DNA of 63,292 bases from Planctomycetota bacterium (GCA_003671195.1 QWPJ01000125.1:1-63292), one strand, 5' to 3'. Positions 17,643 through 27,617 are shown, counted from the stretch's first letter. Notes: generated from the letters alone by a model not told the origin. A program made the numbers and translations.

Positions 17643-18684
17643 GCCGATCGATCGCCTCTAAAAGGTTTTTCGGAGCGTACTTTCTCTGCTCGAGTCGGTT
17701 GCACTTAGAGTCTGGGCAAAAATCACTCTGGGCTAAACCCATCCGATCCATGACCGAGGGATGGAGCGTCTCACCGGTATCGCTCCTTTGCGCGATGGAA
17801 CGCGTGTGATAACCCCATAGCCAATCCCAAGTTTTCGCCTCGTCGTTGCTCCACGAATCAAAACAAGGTCGATAATGCGAAAGATATTCCCAGTCCAACT
17901 CCAATCCCAATCCCTCGGCGCGTTCGCACATCCAATGCAAGGCCTCATTGGCTAATCCATCAGGGTTGTAACTTCCACCCACATTCGCGTGCGCGCCGGC
18001 GAACCAAGCTTGCTCTAAATCCCCGGTCCAACCCTCCGGTCTTTGCCATAACTCGGGCTTGAAAGCCACTCGACGCTCATCGATGGCCAAGGCATGATAG
18101 GCATGCTTGATCGAATCGTTGAGCCCAACATCGTGATGCGCAGCATCTTGCAACGCGCCTACCGTATCCCAAGCGCCAATCATCTGGATCTCGGGACAGG
18201 GGCCAAGCTGGCCGACTTTGCTGAAAACCCGATTCCATTCCAAACTCCCCTCCTGGACGCGAAAGTCGTAACAACGGTACAACTCCGGCACAAAATAATC
18301 CGAATCTTTCGGCACCAGGCCGGCATAGTTCATGAACCCGGCTAAGGTTCTGACGGTGTAAGCGCCACGACTGAACCCAAAAAAATAAAGCGCATCGCCT
18401 GGCGAATAGTTGTACAACAAGAACCGGTACAAATTCCTTACATTGGCCTTGAGCCCATGCCCGGTCGCCGCATTGAGATAGTATCTCGAAAATCCTTCGT
18501 CTTGCTCTTTGATCCCCAACCCCTCCAAATAGTAAACCACCTGATGGGTTCCATCGCTGGCCGTAGGCAAGATGGCCCTGGCTAGCTTGGTGACGTTCGT
18601 AGGGTGACGTCGGTTCGTCTTTGTATCGATCAAATGATCTCGGTTATTCCACGTCCCATCGGCACAAAGGACAATTCGCTTCAT
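17572..18684 (-). CDS. DUF2235 alpha/beta-hydrolase domain protein
   Basis: This 370-residue protein matches the DUF2235 fold, which includes the Tle1 phospholipase effectors of type VI secretion. It starts with KRIVLCADGTWNN and has the nucleophile elbow GFSRGAYT (S105), AWDTVGAL (D173) and WFAGAHANVGG (H232). In most relatives I know, the last motif reads HxDVGG; here position 234 is Asn. There is no signal peptide. It is the third gene of the unit 22160-17572, 45 bases after the MBL gene, and its 3' end overlaps the GH13 gene on the other strand. The substrate is unknown. Esterase or phospholipase activity is a family-based inference. No type VI secretion genes lie nearby. Confidence 0.85.
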   Translation of the reverse strand: MKRIVLCADGTWNNRDHLIDTKTNRRHPTNVTKLARAILPTASDGTHQVVYYLEGLGIKEQDEGFSRYYLNAATGHGLKANVRNLYRFLLYNYSPGDALYFFGFSRGAYTVRTLAGFMNYAGLVPKDSDYFVPELYRCYDFRVQEGSLEWNRVFSKVGQLGPCPEIQMIGAWDTVGALQDAAHHDVGLNDSIKHAYHALAIDERRVAFKPELWQRPEGWTGDLEQAWFAGAHANVGGSYNPDGLANEALHWMCERAEGLGLELDWEYLSHYRPCFDSWSNDEAKTWDWLWGYHTRSIAQRSDTGETLHPSVMDRMGLAQSDFCPDSKCNRLEQRKYAPKNLLEAIDRLKLSRTERRKDAQACGPWRLRPR

Positions 18685-18729
18685 AGTCTGTTGTTCCGTT
18701 TCTCTAAGCCTTGCAATACAACACGAAGC

Positions 18730-20154
18730 CTATCGGTCGCCCGGTTCAAACTCCATCTCGATGTACCGCTGCCCATCTTCCGATAGCTCGGCTTCAAGAT
18801 CGGTTCGCAATGGCTGCGGACTGGACAAATAAGGCTTCTCGCGATCCCTGTAGAGATCCTCGGATGACTTTGCATTCCTCACCCAAATTGTGCTCGGATC
18901 GATCCCCAGGTCCTGCAGGCTCTGGGCGTAGTTGCGAACGCTACCGAGGCGTCTTCCGAGCTCGAGCAACAGCCTTCCGTCGGGAATCGTCTCCTCGCGA
19001 CGCCGCTCGGTCGAGAGGATGGCGCTGGCCTTGGGTTTTCCTCGTTTGGGAACAGGGAGCAAAGTATCCAAAAGACTCCCGATGCCGTCGTTCGCTTGAG
19101 ATTTCTTTCGCTTCGCCTCGTCCATGATCCAAGGGGTCGAGTTGGCGCTTCCGTGATGCCCAACCTTGAGAAAATCGATCGGCTCGGACAGATGCTTTTT
19201 GTAGTGCATCTCCCACATCACATTCCAGCTCCCATTTCGCTTACCCTCTGCGTATTCGCCGTTCCACTCCGCATCCCCCACAAACAGGAGCCTGCGCTTG
19301 CGCCAAGTGATCATCAAGACCACGCTCAAATTGTTCTGGATCGAAGACTCCAATCTTGCGAATTCCAATCCGTTGGACTCCATGCGAGAACGGAGTTTCT
19401 CGAAATCTCCACGGCTGATGTTCTTAGGGATGGGCGCTTTAGGGTCAGTGGGATCGGCCTGTAAACCTGTAGATCGAGCTTCGGCAGATCGAGCTTCGGC
19501 AGCCCCCGACGAAAACCTCTGAAGTAACCCGTCAGCCTGCTTGCCAAGATAATAATGGTCGATGTCCCTCTCGGGACCCAATACGTCGATCGACGTTCCA
19601 GCGGGCAGGTTCTCCAAACCCAACTCTTTGGCATTCATTCCGCTATGAACGAACTTGGGCTCAATCTTGTTTTTTTTCGGCAACGTTTCGAGGATCAACT
19701 TTTCGGCGTTTTCGTTCGTTGCGGAAAAGAACGAAGCAAGCTGCGCAACATCCCCTCGGAGTCGCTTGCTGCTCGCTAATAGCTTGCCCATACTCACCTG
19801 CGCCAAGGACCGAACTTGCCGCACTTTCTTGGCCTGCGGGTGAGCAGGGTCCATGCCAACGCTGATCCAAATATTTCGGACTTGGATGTCCTCGAACCAA
19901 GCGGCCTCGAACCCCTTCAAATGGTCGGCGTGACGATGGGTCGCGACGATCAGATCAAGCCTCTTTTTGCCAGGCATGTCTGAATCCGGAAGCTCGCTCT
20001 TGAGATGCTCGATCGCCTGCCTCAAGAGCTTGATGCTACCCAAGGTCCCGCAATCGATCAGGATATGGAACCCCCCATGTCGACTCGGGATCCGAACATA
20101 GATGCAATCACCAAAACCGACATTGTAAGCGCGGACTAGTAGCTTAGATTCCAT
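18730..20154 (-). CDS. ComEC/Rec2-like metallo-beta-lactamase-fold hydrolase
   Basis: This 474-residue MBL-fold protein has the metal-binding motif THRHADHLKG (H73, H75, D77, H78), LLFVGDAEW (D294) and KVGHHGS (H333, H334). This order is typical of the soluble C-terminal domain of ComEC/Rec2, but no membrane helices are present, so it is a free-standing enzyme. The N-terminus VRAYNVGFGDCIYV is the usual first strand. A perfect 15-bp tandem duplication at 19471-19500 sits in a low-complexity linker (AEARSAEARS). Its first 19 bases overlap the end of the upstream peptidase gene, which suggests translational coupling. Homologous domains act on nucleic acids or phosphodiesters; the substrate here is unknown. 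Confidence 0.87.
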   Translation of the reverse strand: MESKLLVRAYNVGFGDCIYVRIPSRHGGFHILIDCGTLGSIKLLRQAIEHLKSELPDSDMPGKKRLDLIVATHRHADHLKGFEAAWFEDIQVRNIWISVGMDPAHPQAKKVRQVRSLAQVSMGKLLASSKRLRGDVAQLASFFSATNENAEKLILETLPKKNKIEPKFVHSGMNAKELGLENLPAGTSIDVLGPERDIDHYYLGKQADGLLQRFSSGAAEARSAEARSTGLQADPTDPKAPIPKNISRGDFEKLRSRMESNGLEFARLESSIQNNLSVVLMITWRKRRLLFVGDAEWNGEYAEGKRNGSWNVMWEMHYKKHLSEPIDFLKVGHHGSANSTPWIMDEAKRKKSQANDGIGSLLDTLLPVPKRGKPKASAILSTERRREETIPDGRLLLELGRRLGSVRNYAQSLQDLGIDPSTIWVRNAKSSEDLYRDREKPYLSSPQPLRTDLEAELSEDGQRYIEMEFEPGDR

Positions 20155-22160
20155 GGACGCTCTCCGAGGGAGTCTGTGTCGTGGTCAAGATCTCCATGAT
20201 TCCGACCCGCAAAGTGACCGTGGGGAGTGCGCTCAAAACGGATCGATCCATCGGGCATCGACAGGGCGATCAATGGCGGAATACCCCGCCCGAGTATCCC
20301 AAAGTCCGTGCCGACGACACTTCCGATTTCCCCTTGCGCGATTTGGATCGCAAGATCGTCAAGGAACCTCTCGCGTCGGACTTGACCCGACTCGATCGCC
20401 GCGCGCCAGAGTCGATCGATACTCCGTTTGCTCTCCTCACTCGGTGGACTCTCTATACTCCCTGAATCCGCTTTGCTCATGTTGCCGAGCGGCCGATCTG
20501 AATAAGGGCGCGAGCCTGGTTTGGCCGACCAACTGAGAATGTTCCCTGAGTGGTCAAACACCAAGGTTCCCCCGCAGAGCATCGCCGTTTGCATCGACTG
20601 GTATTGTCCGAACCGCTCGCCAAGGAGTTCGACATCTTCACTCCAAAAATACTGCAAGACGAACTGCTTACCTAAGGGCCGGTTGCTCTCATCGAGTTTG
20701 TCCGTTTCGTAAAGATCGATCACCGTAAAATCGCAGTTCAATGGAATCAGTAGCTCCTGGCGGTTGTCGTCCAGGAGTCGGTAAGCCGACTCGGGAGACC
20801 TTTTGATTTGCTCGATACTGCGACGGATCGTTAGCCGACGCGGGCGATACATCAGGCGTTCGAAATTTCTAGCTCGCTCGATGGCCTCATGCGGGGCCTC
20901 AGGGCCCTCTTCGCCGTAGCCATTCTCTAGAATCAAACGATCCGAGTGTTTGAGTGATTGAACATCAAGCAAGTCAAAAATCCCTCGATCTTTGAAGGAT
21001 TGGGAGATGACCGATATCCATTGGTTGTTGTCCGCAGGATCGCACTGCTGGTGCCATCGGCAGATGGCGAACGCATAATCGCGGAAACTGATGTCGACCG
21101 GTGGGAGCAAATCAAGCGATTGGAGAGTGAGTCGACGTAGCGTATTGGTCGCGTTCCAAAAAACCTGACGGGGCGTTCGACTCTTTGTGTTTTTGCTGCC
21201 GTTCCATTTCTTACCCATGCCGGTGAGGATATCGAAGATCGCGCCGGAAAGAACCTCGGACAAATCGTGATGGCTTGTCGTTCCACCCATGCTTTTCATC
21301 GTCTGCTGATTCTTAAAGGAACGCAGATACGGGCGTCCGGCAAGCGCTTGACCAAACCTCTGAGCCAATTGCTGAAAATCCGTAGCGTTCTGGAACTCAC
21401 CTTCGCTCGCCTCGGCAGACTGCTGCCGGAGTTCCTTGTCCTGGAGGCAAACAATCAGTGCGCTCAGGTCCCCAAAGAACTCGTGGAAGGCGTTCGATTC
21501 GACGGAGGGACTCGCATAGAGTCGAGGGCGAATCCCATCGAGCAATGCATGACCGAATTCATGCGCGACAATATGGATCGATCGGCAAGTGTATTCGATC
21601 TGGCCCTGAGCATTCTCGTAGTAATAGAACTGCAGCGACTTGCTCTGACGATCATAGTAAGCGTTCTGATCATAACCTGCGTGGGGGACAAGAATCAGTC
21701 GGCTTCCCTCAAAGGCCCATGGAATCACTCTGCCGAGCGCATTGCCATGCTGAAACATCTCCAGAGCCCGCCCTAGCAATGCCCAAATGCTAACTTGGTC
21801 CCTCTGAAGATCGCTCTGGGCTTGAAATCGCCTGCGCTCATCCTGCCATTGCGCGGGTGGTTCGATGGTTTCCGCATCGTTGTCGTAATCGACCACTGCG
21901 AATCGAGAGCTCGTCGGTCCGTCGGACAAATTGGGCTCCCAAGGGGCTCGGATGGTGTCGATCGAACGACCCTCTGAAATCGGATCCAGAAGAAAAGGAT
22001 CATCAAAACTGGTAGGGTGCTCCAGATAATTGAGCTTCTCCCTCAAAGACTTTGGGAGTTGATTCGACTGGGTGTAGAGACTTATCCGCTCCTCTTTACT
22101 TAGAAAAACCTTGGAGCTTTCCGGCTGAGATTTGGACCGAATGGATTTCTTTGCGCTCAA
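20136..22160 (-). CDS. Gluzincin (thermolysin-like) metallopeptidase
   Basis: This 674-residue protein contains HIVAHEFGHALLDG with the zinc site H200-E201-H204. A downstream NAFHEFFGDLSA provides a probable third ligand, E227, and the following D231. This HExxH plus ExxxD arrangement is that of gluzincins such as the M4 and M36 families. There is no signal peptide, which is unusual for such peptidases. The N-terminal 190 residues and the last 400 match nothing I recognise. It is the first gene of a three-gene minus-strand unit and overlaps the MBL gene by 19 bases. The palindromic repeat array lies immediately upstream and would form or interrupt its promoter region. Target proteins are unknown. 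Confidence 0.8.
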   Translation of the reverse strand: MSAKKSIRSKSQPESSKVFLSKEERISLYTQSNQLPKSLREKLNYLEHPTSFDDPFLLDPISEGRSIDTIRAPWEPNLSDGPTSSRFAVVDYDNDAETIEPPAQWQDERRRFQAQSDLQRDQVSIWALLGRALEMFQHGNALGRVIPWAFEGSRLILVPHAGYDQNAYYDRQSKSLQFYYYENAQGQIEYTCRSIHIVAHEFGHALLDGIRPRLYASPSVESNAFHEFFGDLSALIVCLQDKELRQQSAEASEGEFQNATDFQQLAQRFGQALAGRPYLRSFKNQQTMKSMGGTTSHHDLSEVLSGAIFDILTGMGKKWNGSKNTKSRTPRQVFWNATNTLRRLTLQSLDLLPPVDISFRDYAFAICRWHQQCDPADNNQWISVISQSFKDRGIFDLLDVQSLKHSDRLILENGYGEEGPEAPHEAIERARNFERLMYRPRRLTIRRSIEQIKRSPESAYRLLDDNRQELLIPLNCDFTVIDLYETDKLDESNRPLGKQFVLQYFWSEDVELLGERFGQYQSMQTAMLCGGTLVFDHSGNILSWSAKPGSRPYSDRPLGNMSKADSGSIESPPSEESKRSIDRLWRAAIESGQVRRERFLDDLAIQIAQGEIGSVVGTDFGILGRGIPPLIALSMPDGSIRFERTPHGHFAGRNHGDLDHDTDSLGERPWNLSY

Positions 22161-22271
22161 GGCTTCCGCTCCGAATTTCTAAGCTGAAATCGACCGCTTC
22201 ATCTTAATCCTTTTCGTATCGCTCGCCAACATTTGGATTCGATGTGACTTTTTAAAAAACCACAAAACTCT

Positions 22272-22701
22272 CCGGTTGCACGTCGAGCGGAAATGGTAGA
22301 TCGATTGTCCCCAATCGATCAGCGCCTCGAAGTCACCGTAACCAGAAAGACAAAACAGCCGCAAACCGAAGACGCCGACGCTTTTGCGTCGGGTAGAGCC
22401 ATTGGGGACAATGGCTCTACCATGAAAGACGCCGACGCTTGCGCGTCGAGCGGAAATGGTAGATCGATTGTCCCCAATCGATCAGCGCCTCGAAGGCACC
22501 GCAACCAGTAAGACAAAACAGCCGCAGAACCGAAGACGCCGACGCTTTTGCGTCGGGTAGAGCCATTGGGGACAATGGCTCTACCATGAAAGAAACCGAC
22601 GCTTGCGCGTCGGGTAGAGCCATTGGGGACAATGGCTCTACCATGAAAGAAACCGACGCTTGCGCGTCGGGTAGAGCCATTGGGGACAATGGCTCTACCA
22701 A
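22272..22701 (+). repeat. Array 1 of a composite palindromic repeat family
   Basis: About 430 non-coding bases consist of repeated modules. Hairpin A has arms GATCGATTG/CAATCGATC with loop TCCC. Hairpin B has arms TAGAGCCATTG/CAATGGCTCTA with loop GGGA. Hairpin C has arms CCGACGC/GCGTCGG with loop TTTT or TTGC. Two long units (A, a spacer of about 65 bases, C, B) have a period of 163-164 bases; two further C-B units follow with a period of 57. Hairpin B starts at 22394, 22558, 22615 and 22672. The same modules, in the opposite orientation, recur at 51247-51557. Short frames through the array (MALPDAQASVSF repeats) are by-products of the repeat. Confidence 0.9.
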
Positions 22702-22712
22702 ATATCCGACCA

Positions 22713-23267
22713 TCAATGCTGATAGTAAGGCGATATCATCCAATATGCGATCACACCAGTGATCGAGACGTATAGCCAGATCGGATAGGCGAACTTGGCA
22801 ATCCTACGATGCTGATCAAACCGTTTCAGAAGGGCAAACCACAAGGCTCGGAGCACCAGCGGCAAAACCACCAAAGACAAGAGAATGTGCGACAGAAGGA
22901 CGAAATAATAAACGGCCTTTATCCAACCCTCGCCCCCAAACTTCGTCGATGGGTTCGTCAAATGATACAGAACATAGCAAACCAAAAAACCCGCTCCGAG
23001 CCCAAAGGCCGTGAGCATTGCGCTGCGATGCATCGCCACATTCCCCGCTCGAATGCAAATCCAACCGATAACCAAAACCGCACTCGTGACCATGTTGATC
23101 GCGCCGATGCAGTGCGGCAATTGCTTGGTCCAACTCCCCAAATCAAATTTTGTCGGTATGGCCAACAATAACGCAACCACCAAAGGGATCGCGATGGACA
23201 AACCATTGGCCAAGAGCATCGCTTGGCGATCCGAGGCGAAAAACGGTGTAGAGGGTCGATTCGTCAT
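22713..23267 (-). CDS. DUF420 family membrane protein
   Basis: This protein of about 184 residues has four to five hydrophobic helices. Its conserved histidines occur in QLPHCIGAINM, AMHRSAML, CYVLYHLTNP and LLSHILLSL. This matches the DUF420 family, often found near cytochrome oxidase or heme-related genes. I choose ATG 23267 (MTNRPSTPFF); an in-frame ATG at 23300 would add 11 residues. It is on the same strand as mtnA and the cytochrome-cupredoxin gene, after a gap of about 76 bases. A role in respiratory-chain or heme assembly is inferred only from family context. Its 3' end abuts repeat array 1. Confidence 0.82.
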   Translation of the reverse strand: MTNRPSTPFFASDRQAMLLANGLSIAIPLVVALLLAIPTKFDLGSWTKQLPHCIGAINMVTSAVLVIGWICIRAGNVAMHRSAMLTAFGLGAGFLVCYVLYHLTNPSTKFGGEGWIKAVYYFVLLSHILLSLVVLPLVLRALWFALLKRFDQHRRIAKFAYPIWLYVSITGVIAYWMISPYYQH

Positions 23268-23343
23268 GGTGAGTTTGATGTAAGGGATTCGTTTAGGCAC
23301 TGCCGAGCAAGTTGGTTTAAAGGACAGGCTCGCCGGTTATTAT

Positions 23344-24435
23344 TCACCGCCTGACAATCCCCCGGACGTGTTGCTCGTCGACCGGATGAATGATTCCAAC
23401 CTCGGTGACGATCGCACTGATGAGCTCGGCCGGTGTGACATCGAAGGCCGGATTGTAGACGCTTACATTCTCAGGTGCGGTCCTCTTTCCGAAGGCCAAG
23501 GTGATTTCCTCGGGTTTGCGCTGCTCGATCGGAATGTCCGCCCCGTCGAGAATCGATAGATCGAAGGTGCTCGACGGCGCGGCGACAAAAAACGGAATTC
23601 CATGATGCTTCGCCAATACAGCCAATCCATACGTTCCGATTTTATTGGCCGTATCCCCACGCGCTGTAATCCGGTCGGCCCCAACAATCACATACTGAAT
23701 CTTGCCCTCACGCATCACCTGCGCGGCCATCGAATCGCAAATCAACGTGCTCGGAACGCTATGTTGCTGCAACTCCCACATCGTCAAGCGAGCTCCTTGC
23801 AACAATGGCCTCGTCTCATCGGCATAGACCTCGATCTCTTTGCCCTGATAGTGCGCCGTCAAGATCGCCGCCAAGGCGGTCCCAAACTCCGAAGTGGCCA
23901 AACCTCCGGTATTGCAGTGCGTAAGAATCCCACTGCCATGTTCAAACAACGATGCTCCATACTCGCCGATCGCATGGCACATCCGTCGATCCTCGTCATG
24001 AATCTGCCGGGCTTCACGCAAAAGCTGATTGGAAAGCTCAAGAGCCGAAGCCAGATTGCTGTTGCGATCGATGATCCGTCGCATGCGGTCCAACGCCCAG
24101 AATAAATTCACCGCCGTCGGACGACTTGTCGCCAAGTAATCGCAAAGCGACTTTGCATGCTCGAGAGACTCGCCGATCGAGGCCCGACGACTCACCAAGG
24201 ACTGCATCCCTGTGACGACCGCATAAGCTGCTGCGATACCGATGGCCGGAGCCCCTCGAACCCTCAGAGCGACGATCGCCTCGTGGGCCTCCTGAACGCT
24301 TCGAATCGGCACCATCTCCACACGGTCAGGCAAAATCGTTTGGTCCAAGAGCTCGAGTTGCCCAAGCGTATCTCCTTGCCATCGGACGGAAACATAAGGG
24401 CTAAGGCCCTGCGGGGCCTGGGTTTGATCATTCAT
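23344..24435 (-). CDS. mtnA: S-methyl-5-thioribose-1-phosphate isomerase
   Basis: MtnA converts 5-methylthioribose-1-phosphate to the ribulose form in the methionine salvage pathway. The 363-residue frame shows RGAPAIG (60-66), LTHCNTGG with C174, YADETRP, and VGADRITARGDTANKIGTYG with D254. C174 and D254 correspond to the catalytic Cys/Asp pair of the family and separate it from regulatory eIF2B subunits. Start ATG 24435 (MNDQTQAPQG) is preferred to a longer frame from 24513 that would overlap the upstream gene. No other methionine salvage gene is in the window. It follows the cytochrome-cupredoxin gene by 20 bases. Confidence 0.95.
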   Translation of the reverse strand: MNDQTQAPQGLSPYVSVRWQGDTLGQLELLDQTILPDRVEMVPIRSVQEAHEAIVALRVRGAPAIGIAAAYAVVTGMQSLVSRRASIGESLEHAKSLCDYLATSRPTAVNLFWALDRMRRIIDRNSNLASALELSNQLLREARQIHDEDRRMCHAIGEYGASLFEHGSGILTHCNTGGLATSEFGTALAAILTAHYQGKEIEVYADETRPLLQGARLTMWELQQHSVPSTLICDSMAAQVMREGKIQYVIVGADRITARGDTANKIGTYGLAVLAKHHGIPFFVAAPSSTFDLSILDGADIPIEQRKPEEITLAFGKRTAPENVSVYNPAFDVTPAELISAIVTEVGIIHPVDEQHVRGIVRR

Positions 24436-24455
24436 CGATTCAGTCAACAGCCTTT

Positions 24456-27400
24456 CTATAACCCGACCTCTAGGATTCCATTCATGACCATCCAGTGCCC
24501 AGGGAACGTGCACAGGTACGGGTACCGGCCGGGCTTGTCTGGTACCCGGAAGTAAATTGCAGACTCCGCACCCGGCTCGATGATATCGGTATAACAGATC
24601 ACCGCATCGGACTCCGGCACATACTGCTTGAGATAAGCGTCCGGAGAACCGATCAGCCGGTTGGCAAGGTCCCCTACCCTATCGAGTGTATCGGGTTGGA
24701 TCAATGCCCAGTTGTGCGGAACCACATCGGGATTGATGAACTTCAATTTCAGGATCTCCCCAGGCTTGGCTTGCAATCTCTTGACGGAAAATTGCAAGTT
24801 GTCCATCGCTTGAATCTCGATCTCTCGGGCTCCGTCGAGCTTCTTTTGCCATGGATTGGCCACCCTTTTGGTCAACCAATCGAGATCCTGCAACATCGGA
24901 TGGGGCAACTTCTTGGCGATCGCATCGCGAGCCACAAGCTTGGGGGACTCATAAGCTATATCCATCGCATTGACGGTTGCAAAGAGCTCGCAGGGACGGG
25001 CCATTCCAATGTGCAAAAGCAAATGCAGTTGGCTGCAAAGCTGCAAATCGGGAATCTCAAGAAACAGACTCTTGGAATCCTCCGAAACAATCACCGAGCG
25101 GATATCGAGCACATCGTGCCCCATCGCCCCTTGATGCATGACCGAGTACTCGCGAGACCCATAAGCAGGGGAGTATCGGTAATTCCAAGCCTGCGCAAAT
25201 TGCTTGCTCGCATCGTGGGCCGTCGCCGCGTCGATGGCGCCCGAAAAATCGACACGCACCCCGTTCTCATGGACATGGAAACCCGTTGGCAAAACCACAG
25301 GGTTACCCGTATAGCGAAGCCGCTCGAAGCATCCTGCGGCGGGAGTGTAAGTCCCCCAGCCATGCATTCCCGTGGCGTAAATCCATCCGTCCTGCGGACG
25401 GACCCGCGCTCGATGCACCCCGGAGCGGAAGTCTCCTGGCAATGGACTAAAGGCACCTTGCCACTGCGTGCCAACCCGGTCCCGAAGCAAAAGATGCATC
25501 GTTCCGGTTCCAAACGACGTGTGGACAATCTGACCGTCGAGAGGACCGATCGTCGAACTGTGCACCTGCACCTGTCCACCGCTGGAATTGTCGATCCCAC
25601 GCGGAAGATAGAGCATCGGCAATTCAATCTTCTGATTGGGTCTTGGCCCTCGATACCCGTAAAACGGAGGCGGATCGTCCGCGTAACGAGACGACGCATC
25701 GACCGACTCACGAGATGGGACCAAACAGATCATCGATGTCGGAGTCCAATCTCCCTCCGAGCATGGGACCGTTAAACTGCCATCGTCGAGCAACCCAACG
25801 CCATCGGGGTTTCTAAAGCCCGTTGCGATCACACTCGCCTTGAGACCCTCTGGACTGATCCGCACGAGCCCCTCATTGCCCGAAGCAAAATAAAAGTACC
25901 CGTCTGCATCGCGTTCCAATCCGCACAGGTAATCATGCCCGGATGCCGAGGTGGTATAAGCGTTCGAGAAACACTCGTAAAAATCGATCTCGTCATCGCC
26001 ATCGAGGTCATGCAAACGACTGATCTGATTGCGCCCCAAGGTGTAGATTTTGTCCTCGTGGACAACGACTCCCAAAAGATGATGCATCCCGGCCGCAATC
26101 CGCTTCCATGTGGCTTGCTCGGTATCGAGCCCCGATACCATCCACACGTCCCCCTGCATGCTCACGACCACCCCCCGGCCATCACTCATGAAGGCATGGG
26201 CGCCCGCAGCGATCAACGTGTTCCACGGATTGTCCGTCGGCAGTTCGATCGTGTCGACCACATAGCCGGCCCCCCCCTTACCAAGTCGAATCGGCGTCTG
26301 AAACGTCTCCGGCCATTGGGGCTTTCCGCCTAAAAGAACATCTTTTTTCGGATGCTCTTGAGCCGGCGCGATCGTTCGCTTCCATCCCCCATCGGCATCC
26401 AAGCCCAGATGATCCAAGTACACCTTACCCTGATGCTCAATAGCGAAAATCACCTCCTTGCCACTGCGATAAATGCCCCGATAACGAGCCCCCTGGGCCC
26501 CCGGGACCAACTGCCGGAAAGAACCAGCCCAATCCCCAAGCTCCTGCTTGGTCCCCTCGATCCTAAATCCGTCGATGTATCCATGCCTTACATCCGTGAA
26601 TCGAACAAAGCCGCCAGTCCAAACGGCCTCGTAAGCCAACGTGTCGGTGTTGAAGCAGGCCGATGCCTCTTTGTCCCCAACGATGCGAATCGCAACCGTC
26701 CGCGGCACCGCTTTGGCCTGGCCGACCAAAACGTTGCTCTGCATCGAACCTAGGTCCACTTGGTTCCACTCGTCACCCTTCCATGTCTCCTCTTTCTGAT
26801 TGCCCCAATGCCCAAACTTGCCCCCGTCCAACCCCGGAAATGGCTCGACCCATGCCGGCCTGTTCTTCATGGCCGCAAAATGCATCGCTTGCTTGGTATA
26901 CCAGTCATAGACTCGATCCCGATTCACATGCTCCTTGTGATTCGGATAGTTCTCAGCAACCAAAGGCGCAGTGGTCCAAGCAAACTTCGACGGCTCATGG
27001 GTACTGGCCGATCGTATCTGAGCCTCGAGACTCGCAAGATCGATCGGGTCGTTCCCCAAACCCATGAGAAATCGAAGCAAATCGGCCTGCTGCCCCAACG
27101 GCAACGTCTCGAATAGACCCGCAGGCATCAGCGAGCCACTCGGAGCAATCTGCTCGATCGTCTCGCGTTCCACCGAACGCTCCTTGCGCGTCGCAGGATC
27201 CACAAAAACCAACGGCGAGGACTCAAGCGACACGACATACCCAGTCCATACCTGCGAATCGTCCGTCTGAATCTTATAAGCCTGGTAAGCAGGCTCCTGG
27301 CGACGATTGGGCCAAAGCAAACTCTCAGCCAATTCCACTCCCGAACGCTGCTTGCCAATCTGAGTCAACTCCGGACCGATGATTCCCCCTGCACTGCCGA

Positions 27401-27617
27401 TCCTATGGCATGAAAAACAAGCCAAATTCGCGCGGGTAAAAGCCTGCAACCCCCGCTGCGAATCCCCCCGCGATACGGCCTCCTTGACCAACTGCTCGAC
27501 TCGCTCCTGCGAATAAGCCACCTCCTGTGCCCGAACCTCTGCACCCAGCTCCCAAGTGACCGAGCCAAAGAAGATAAAAATTGCTAGCAAATAATTGTTG
27601 TTCATCATCCAAGCCAT
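24456..27617 (-). CDS. Exported cytochrome c / beta-propeller / cupredoxin fusion protein
   Basis: From ATG 27617 ([14 protein letters not shown]) this is a 1053-residue protein with a signal peptide ending near VRAQ. A cytochrome c domain follows, with CFSCH at 67-71. The middle, about residues 190-850, holds a DUF6797-like segment and WD/NHL-like propeller strands ([21 protein letters not shown]). The last 120 residues form a blue-copper domain: PHNW supplies one His, and [14 protein letters not shown] supplies Cys, His and Met ligands. The layout suggests a periplasmic electron-transfer or sugar-oxidising enzyme; the substrate is unknown. An alternative start at 27920 would overlap the divergent gene at 27741 and lacks a sensible N-terminus. 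It lies in a run with mtnA. Confidence 0.85.
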   Translation of the reverse strand: MAWMMNNNYLLAIFIFFGSVTWELGAEVRAQEVAYSQERVEQLVKEAVSRGDSQRGLQAFTRANLACFSCHRIGSAGGIIGPELTQIGKQRSGVELAESLLWPNRRQEPAYQAYKIQTDDSQVWTGYVVSLESSPLVFVDPATRKERSVERETIEQIAPSGSLMPAGLFETLPLGQQADLLRFLMGLGNDPIDLASLEAQIRSASTHEPSKFAWTTAPLVAENYPNHKEHVNRDRVYDWYTKQAMHFAAMKNRPAWVEPFPGLDGGKFGHWGNQKEETWKGDEWNQVDLGSMQSNVLVGQAKAVPRTVAIRIVGDKEASACFNTDTLAYEAVWTGGFVRFTDVRHGYIDGFRIEGTKQELGDWAGSFRQLVPGAQGARYRGIYRSGKEVIFAIEHQGKVYLDHLGLDADGGWKRTIAPAQEHPKKDVLLGGKPQWPETFQTPIRLGKGGAGYVVDTIELPTDNPWNTLIAAGAHAFMSDGRGVVVSMQGDVWMVSGLDTEQATWKRIAAGMHHLLGVVVHEDKIYTLGRNQISRLHDLDGDDEIDFYECFSNAYTTSASGHDYLCGLERDADGYFYFASGNEGLVRISPEGLKASVIATGFRNPDGVGLLDDGSLTVPCSEGDWTPTSMICLVPSRESVDASSRYADDPPPFYGYRGPRPNQKIELPMLYLPRGIDNSSGGQVQVHSSTIGPLDGQIVHTSFGTGTMHLLLRDRVGTQWQGAFSPLPGDFRSGVHRARVRPQDGWIYATGMHGWGTYTPAAGCFERLRYTGNPVVLPTGFHVHENGVRVDFSGAIDAATAHDASKQFAQAWNYRYSPAYGSREYSVMHQGAMGHDVLDIRSVIVSEDSKSLFLEIPDLQLCSQLHLLLHIGMARPCELFATVNAMDIAYESPKLVARDAIAKKLPHPMLQDLDWLTKRVANPWQKKLDGAREIEIQAMDNLQFSVKRLQAKPGEILKLKFINPDVVPHNWALIQPDTLDRVGDLANRLIGSPDAYLKQYVPESDAVICYTDIIEPGAESAIYFRVPDKPGRYPYLCTFPGHWMVMNGILEVGL

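Noticed and set aside
22272..22701. CRISPR array
   Set aside because: Repeats are long and composite with 57- and 164-bp periods, no unique spacers of equal length, and no cas genes.
22417..22743. 108-codon minus frame with MALPDAQASVSFMVEPLSP repeats
   Set aside because: The repeated peptide is produced by the palindromic DNA units; frames exist on both strands and in array 2, and there is no ribosome-binding site.
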